From Cymbomonas tetramitiformis (Eukaryota > Chlorophyta > Pyramimonadophyceae > Pyramimonadales > Pyramimonadaceae), in NCBI GenBank assembly GCA_001247695.2, contig LGRX02015626.1, positions 1 through 29,175 on the forward strand: DNA of 29,175 nt, written 5' to 3'. Shown here in pieces: positions 26,187-29,175 of the stretch. Made by a program: the position numbers and the translations under genes. Each line of letters opens with the position of its first letter. The stretch's first letter is position 1. The notes beneath the pieces are model-generated. The model saw only the letters and a list, made by a program, of their open reading frames with translations. It ran no database searches and was not told the origin of the DNA.

Positions 26187-26426
26187 TCAATTCATCCGAC
26201 GGAACTTGACCCAAGAGCTAAGCTCCTCTCTGAACACACGACAAAAAAGGCTGAGTGAGCATTCCATGCCTTCGCCGTCGACGCATTGTGTATGGTAGTT
26301 CTGCCACAACGTTTGGATAGTCATACCCGGCGGAAGAAGAACTGTACTGCTGCATGGGTAAGACTCCCCGTGATTTTTGGCAAACTGGTCGATGTATGTG
26401 AAAACAGACTGCCGCTTGGATGGCAT
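26187..26426 (-). CDS. Small protein family, member 2 (79 aa)
   Basis: The frame from ATG 26426 (MPSKRQSVFTYIDQFAK) to TGA ends FREELSSWVKFRRMN. It aligns with member 1 end to end, with conserved LPPGMTIQTLWQNY and CSLSLFCRVFREEL, implying a tandem duplication kept in frame. Both upstream regions contain in-frame codons but no earlier ATG. Function unknown; resemblance to the N-terminal segment of transposon-derived proteins is the only lead. Confidence 0.5.
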   Translation of the reverse strand: MPSKRQSVFTYIDQFAKNHGESYPCSSTVLLPPGMTIQTLWQNYHTQCVDGEGMECSLSLFCRVFREELSSWVKFRRMN

Positions 26427-26667
26427 GACTATGGTAGAAGTAGAAGCAGGTGCGTCGCTGACGGGAAAAGGGGCCAAATGAGTAGTTTAGGCAAGAAATA
26501 GAGCTTATGATCTTGGAAAGTCTTGGACCTGCCGAATTATTAGCCTATCAGATACCCGGTACTAGTCCGCTCGGATCGAAGGACCTACAAGTACATATCT
26601 ACTATTATTTTGCGACGAAGGCGTGTCTGCGAAGTCCATGATTATCCTGGCTGCATTGCCAATCATT

Positions 26668-27537
26668 CTATGAAAGCAACCTCTGAAGTATGCTTTTCGG
26701 GCACCTTAACTTGCAGATGCACATCATCAACCGACCAAACGGAGTGAGAAGGTAAAATGGATAAGAATATACAAAATCTGGAGCGTGTAAGTTGGAGTGT
26801 ACAAACCCCATTCTTGCTGTATACTTCTGAAAGTGAGGGGTTTTGAAAATTGTGGCGTCCCGCATTTCAATGCGCACCGAGGTAACGTTTTGCCCGCCAG
26901 ATATCTGCTGTCTCACGACGGGGCGACCCTTTGGCCGACCTGCAAAACATGCGACGCATTGGATTTCCCAAAAGGCTAGAAACTGCAGGTAGTCCCCATA
27001 GGACCAAGCACTCATGGAATTCCGTTCTGCTGGATGCCGCGTATCCCCCGGGTACTTAAACAAAGGTCGGCATCTTGCATATGGCTGTCCTAATATATGA
27101 CCCCTTGCAAAACGACAGAAAAACTTATGCCGTGCGTAATCAGCTTTCCGACAGGTTTGGGGGGCTTTGCAGTAATTCGCAAGATAGCAGCCGGTACACG
27201 TTGCAAGTTGTGAACGATCTTGAAGCCCGCAGTGCAGGCAAACTGGGTACAAAAATTTCATCCGTAAAGGCAGATTATCATGCACGCTTGCGTCATACAT
27301 TTGAAATTGTATCTTATGTTCCTCTTCCATCGATTTCTTGAGCGCTAGTTCTGAGGGCGAGGACTCTTCAGGGAACCATAGTAACCAAACGTTTTTATCT
27401 GGATTTTCCTTCCGCAAAGTAGCAAGTATTGTCACTGGAATTGATTGAACTGAGATGGATGGGAATAAAGGTGCGTCGATGAAGTGTCGAGCGGGGAAAT
27501 GATTTTGGAAGAGAGGGGAATAGGTTTCATACCTCAA
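26668..27537 (-). CDS. MYND-type zinc-finger protein
   Basis: The open frame covers about 289 codons to TAG at 26668. The zinc finger lies centrally: CLHCGLQDRSQLATCTGC, then YCKAPQTCRKADYARHKFFC. The second half has CX5C where typical MYND fingers have CX3C, so one zinc site is stretched by two residues. MYND fingers mediate protein-protein contact. The rest (SAWSYGDYLQFLAFWEIQC and a hydrophobic C-terminus) matches no domain I know. The frame's first codon is TTG; plausible ATGs are internal, or a small 5' exon exists, since ATG 27568 followed by GAG/GTATGA resembles a start and splice donor but gives no in-phase acceptor that I could find. Confidence 0.65.
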   Translation of the reverse strand: MRYETYSPLFQNHFPARHFIDAPLFPSISVQSIPVTILATLRKENPDKNVWLLWFPEESSPSELALKKSMEEEHKIQFQMYDASVHDNLPLRMKFLYPVCLHCGLQDRSQLATCTGCYLANYCKAPQTCRKADYARHKFFCRFARGHILGQPYARCRPLFKYPGDTRHPAERNSMSAWSYGDYLQFLAFWEIQCVACFAGRPKGRPVVRQQISGGQNVTSVRIEMRDATIFKTPHFQKYTARMGFVHSNLHAPDFVYSYPFYLLTPFGRLMMCICKLRCPKSILQRLLS

Positions 27538-27816
27538 TGGTCGTCGTGGTACCGCTCAACTTCATTTAACCAATATAATCAGGCAATCACAATGAAAGCG
27601 GAGGCATGTCTCCCGCCCCATAAATGACATCGGTTCCACAACAACATATGTCGCCAATACTTTTGGAGAATATACTTTATTTACAATTGTCATATCAAGA
27701 TATACCATACGTGTTTCATCAGCGTACTTCTGCACTGAGACAATAGGTTATTAAGACTATCAACAAATATTGACCTAGGTGCTGGCACCATGTCCTAGCA
27801 GGGAAATCATCATTGC
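27538..27816. other. Intergenic spacer
   Basis: AT-rich spacer between the MYND gene and the methyltransferase gene tail. No feature is recognised. Confidence 0.5.
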
Positions 27817-28272
27817 CTAGCGAGCTTTACTTTTCTTGTTCTGATCGGATCCCGGCTTTCCGCCTGGTGCCACTTTCCGCTTAGGTATAGGCCCCGCCGC
27901 GGCGGCTGCAGCGGCCTTGGCGGCCTTGTCGGCCTCGGCCTTCTGTTTCTTGGCGGCCTCAGCCTTCTGTTTCTTGGCGGCCTTCTCGGCCGCGGCCTTC
28001 TGTTTCTTGGCGGCATCCTCCTGTTTCTTGGCGGCCTTGACGGCCTCGGCCTGCTGCCGCTTGGCGGACTTGTCGGCCTCGGCGGCCTCGGCCTGCTGTT
28101 TCTTGGCGGCCTTGGCGGCCTCGGCCTCCTGCTGCTTGGCGGCCTTGGCGGCCTCGGCGGCCTCGGCCTGCTGTTTCTTGGCGGCCTTGGCGGCCTCGGC
28201 CTCCTGCTGCTTGGCGGCCTTGGCGGCCTCGGCCTCCTGCTGCTTGGCGGCCTTGGCGGCCTCGGCCTCCTG
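27817..28272 (-). pseudogene. Out-of-reach C-terminal repeat tail of the methyltransferase
   Basis: After TAG 28273-28275 the same frame stays open to TAG at 27817. It encodes QEAEAAKAAKQ-type repeats (33-nt units, nearly exact at 28100-28272), then KKQKAEA repeats, an Ala run and a basic end with GPIPKRKVAPGG and NKKSKAR. The stop results from GC to AA (plus strand CTGCTTGG to CTAATTGG) inside one repeat, turning Lys-Gln into Asn-stop. The tail looks like a charged helix ending in nuclear-localisation-like basic residues. It would be lost unless the stop is read through or is a sequence error. Confidence 0.65.
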
Positions 28273-29175
28273 CTAATTGGCGGCCTTTTCCGTTTCCCTC
28301 ATTTCGACCGCCGTCTTCTTCTCCCGCTCCTTCTCGACTTTCTCTTGCTCTTTACGATGTGCCTCTCTCTGCCTTTTCACCTCGTCGTATTCCTGCTTGC
28401 TCAACACTTCGTCGGCCAAAGAAAAAAATCCATAAGGAAACCTAATGCGCTCTTTCGCTGAGTCGACCATACCTTGCTCCCTGCATCCAAGACACCAGCA
28501 CTTGTTAAAACCGATATACAAAGTATTTTTTCAAAAGAAAATGGATGTAGACATGAATGCTTACCTATCGAAAGCGACGGAACCCAATCCCAACATGTTG
28601 GCGGCTACCGAAGTGGTCCCCGAACCGCAGCACGCATCCAAGATGAAGTGATAATCGTGATGAAGAGGTAACACCCCCTCGTACGCAGATTTCCCCCTCG
28701 CTTCCCCCTCTAACTCAGGACCTCGCATATGGATATTGATGAGGTCGTGGATGAGCTTCAGCGGCTTCTGGTGTTTGTTAATTCTTTTACCCTCGGATTT
28801 AATGGCGAATTTCGACGAGTGTACAGGGGCATATTCCCAGGTGTTGGTTCGGCAAGAAGCCACGAACTGCTTATCGACGACATCACTATCCGCATTCTCC
28901 TCCTCACCGAGAACTCTAATCAAGTTCTTCATCCAGGGAAGCCTTTTATGCACGGCTGGGTGGGTTTCGTCTGCGAGAGCAATCAGCGCTGCTTAGTCAG
29001 ATTGCCCATGCTTAGACGCCAAAAGGCAATCACAGAATTGTACGTAACTTAACATCTACGGACCTGTAGGTGTTGCTTCCTTGACGTAGTAACACAAGAC
29101 AAAGCACTCCATACGGTTGGCGTAGTTCCGTGGCGCAACGCCGGATTCCAAGGGCATCATGTTCGATCTGCTCAA
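28273..29175 (-). CDS. Beta-class N4/N6 DNA methyltransferase, 3' part, spliced
   Basis: Three minus-strand exons are proposed: 29175-29064 (open at the window edge), 28988-28565 and 28480-28273, joined in frame across two GT-AG introns. The protein shows NYANRMECFVLCYYVKEATP, then HQKPLKLIHDLI and ILDACCGSGTTSVAANMLG. KP followed by the GSGTT loop is the C-terminal half of beta-class amino-methyltransferases (Pfam N6_N4_Mtase), in which the S-adenosylmethionine motif follows the catalytic one. The catalytic (D/N)PPx motif should lie before the window edge. After the domain comes a Lys/Glu/Arg coiled coil (KRQREAHRKEQEKVEKEREKK). The frame stops at TAG 28273-28275, beyond which it stays open for 151 codons. 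Confidence 0.7.
28481..28564 (-). other. Intron, 84 nt
   Basis: Donor ATAG/GTAAGC and acceptor GATGCAG/GGAG, with a TTTTAAC branch-like site. Splicing joins SVAFDR to EQGMVDSAKER across a split Arg codon and removes a TAA. Confidence 0.8.
28989..29063 (-). other. Intron, 75 nt
   Basis: Donor CAG/GTCCGT and acceptor TAAGCAG/CGC, with the branch-like CTGAC eleven bases upstream of the acceptor. Splicing keeps frame (a split Ala codon) and removes in-frame stops. Confidence 0.7.

Noticed and set aside
27522..27580. Small 5' exon for the MYND gene (ATG 27568, donor GAG/GTATGA)
   Set aside because: The likely acceptors (CTCAG, TTCCAG) join in the wrong phase and create an immediate stop, so the exon was not annotated.
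27917..28276. Plus-strand open frame rich in Ala/Ser/Cys/Leu (ASACCFLAAL repeats)
   Set aside because: It is the antisense of the Lys/Ala/Glu/Gln repeat tail of the methyltransferase; repeats without stops are open on both strands.
1..29175. Genome-wide reassignment of UGA to an amino acid
   Set aside because: The F-box gene and small-protein member 2 end sensibly at TGA, and the extra UGA codons occur only in mobile elements.
1..29175. UAG reassignment, suggested by the stop in the methyltransferase tail
   Set aside because: The MYND gene, the 124-aa gene and the tail itself end at TAG.

Overview
This is eukaryotic nuclear DNA. A gene at the right edge can be modelled with two short GT-AG introns (75 and 84 nt), and F-box and MYND-type proteins and three classes of eukaryotic mobile element are present. 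Short introns, close gene spacing and small F-box/MYND genes suggest a fungus, possibly a basidiomycete, but a unicellular alga cannot be excluded. The host-like DNA is AT-rich. The two LTR elements are clearly more GC-rich.

Layout. Positions 1-1594 are non-coding, with two foldback repeats and a possible old LTR fragment. Positions 1595-14936 hold a large Ty3/gypsy (Metaviridae-type) LTR retrotransposon on the plus strand: a 174-nt remnant of the 5' LTR, a primer-binding site like that for initiator-Met tRNA, a long leader with two small acidic proline-rich frames, gag, protease-RT-RNase H, a third frame with integrase and chromodomain, a polypurine tract and a 688-nt 3' LTR. Two DNA-methyltransferase domains are built into it: a phage-Dam-like adenine methyltransferase domain (NPPY motif) just before integrase, and a C5-cytosine methyltransferase domain (SPPC and ENP motifs) after the chromodomain. 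Gag C-terminal part, pol and integrase/methyltransferase lie in one reading frame and are separated only by UGA codons (one, then two). Gag also changes frame at CA-rich and C-run sites.

Positions 14937-22700 hold two diverged copies of a non-coding segment on either side of a DDE transposase relic (minus strand, one in-frame UGA). The second copy is split by a young non-autonomous LTR element on the minus strand (18299-22037, 5-bp target duplication AATGA). That element encodes a Gag-like protein and a small protein with an apparent signal peptide, but no RT or integrase.

Positions 22700-29175 are host-like and all genes are on the minus strand: an F-box gene with a frame break at a 9-T run, an unrelated 124-aa gene that shares flanking duplicated modules with it, two paralogous ~80-aa proteins, a MYND zinc-finger gene, and the 3' part of a beta-class N4/N6 DNA-methyltransferase gene. 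The last one's Lys/Ala/Glu/Gln-rich repeat tail is cut off by an in-frame TAG.

The main point of interest is the retrotransposon that appears to carry both adenine and cytosine DNA-methyltransferase domains with their catalytic motifs intact. Retrotransposons that captured cytosine methyltransferases are known from some algae and dinoflagellates. I do not recall a described element with both types plus a chromodomain, but I could not search for one.
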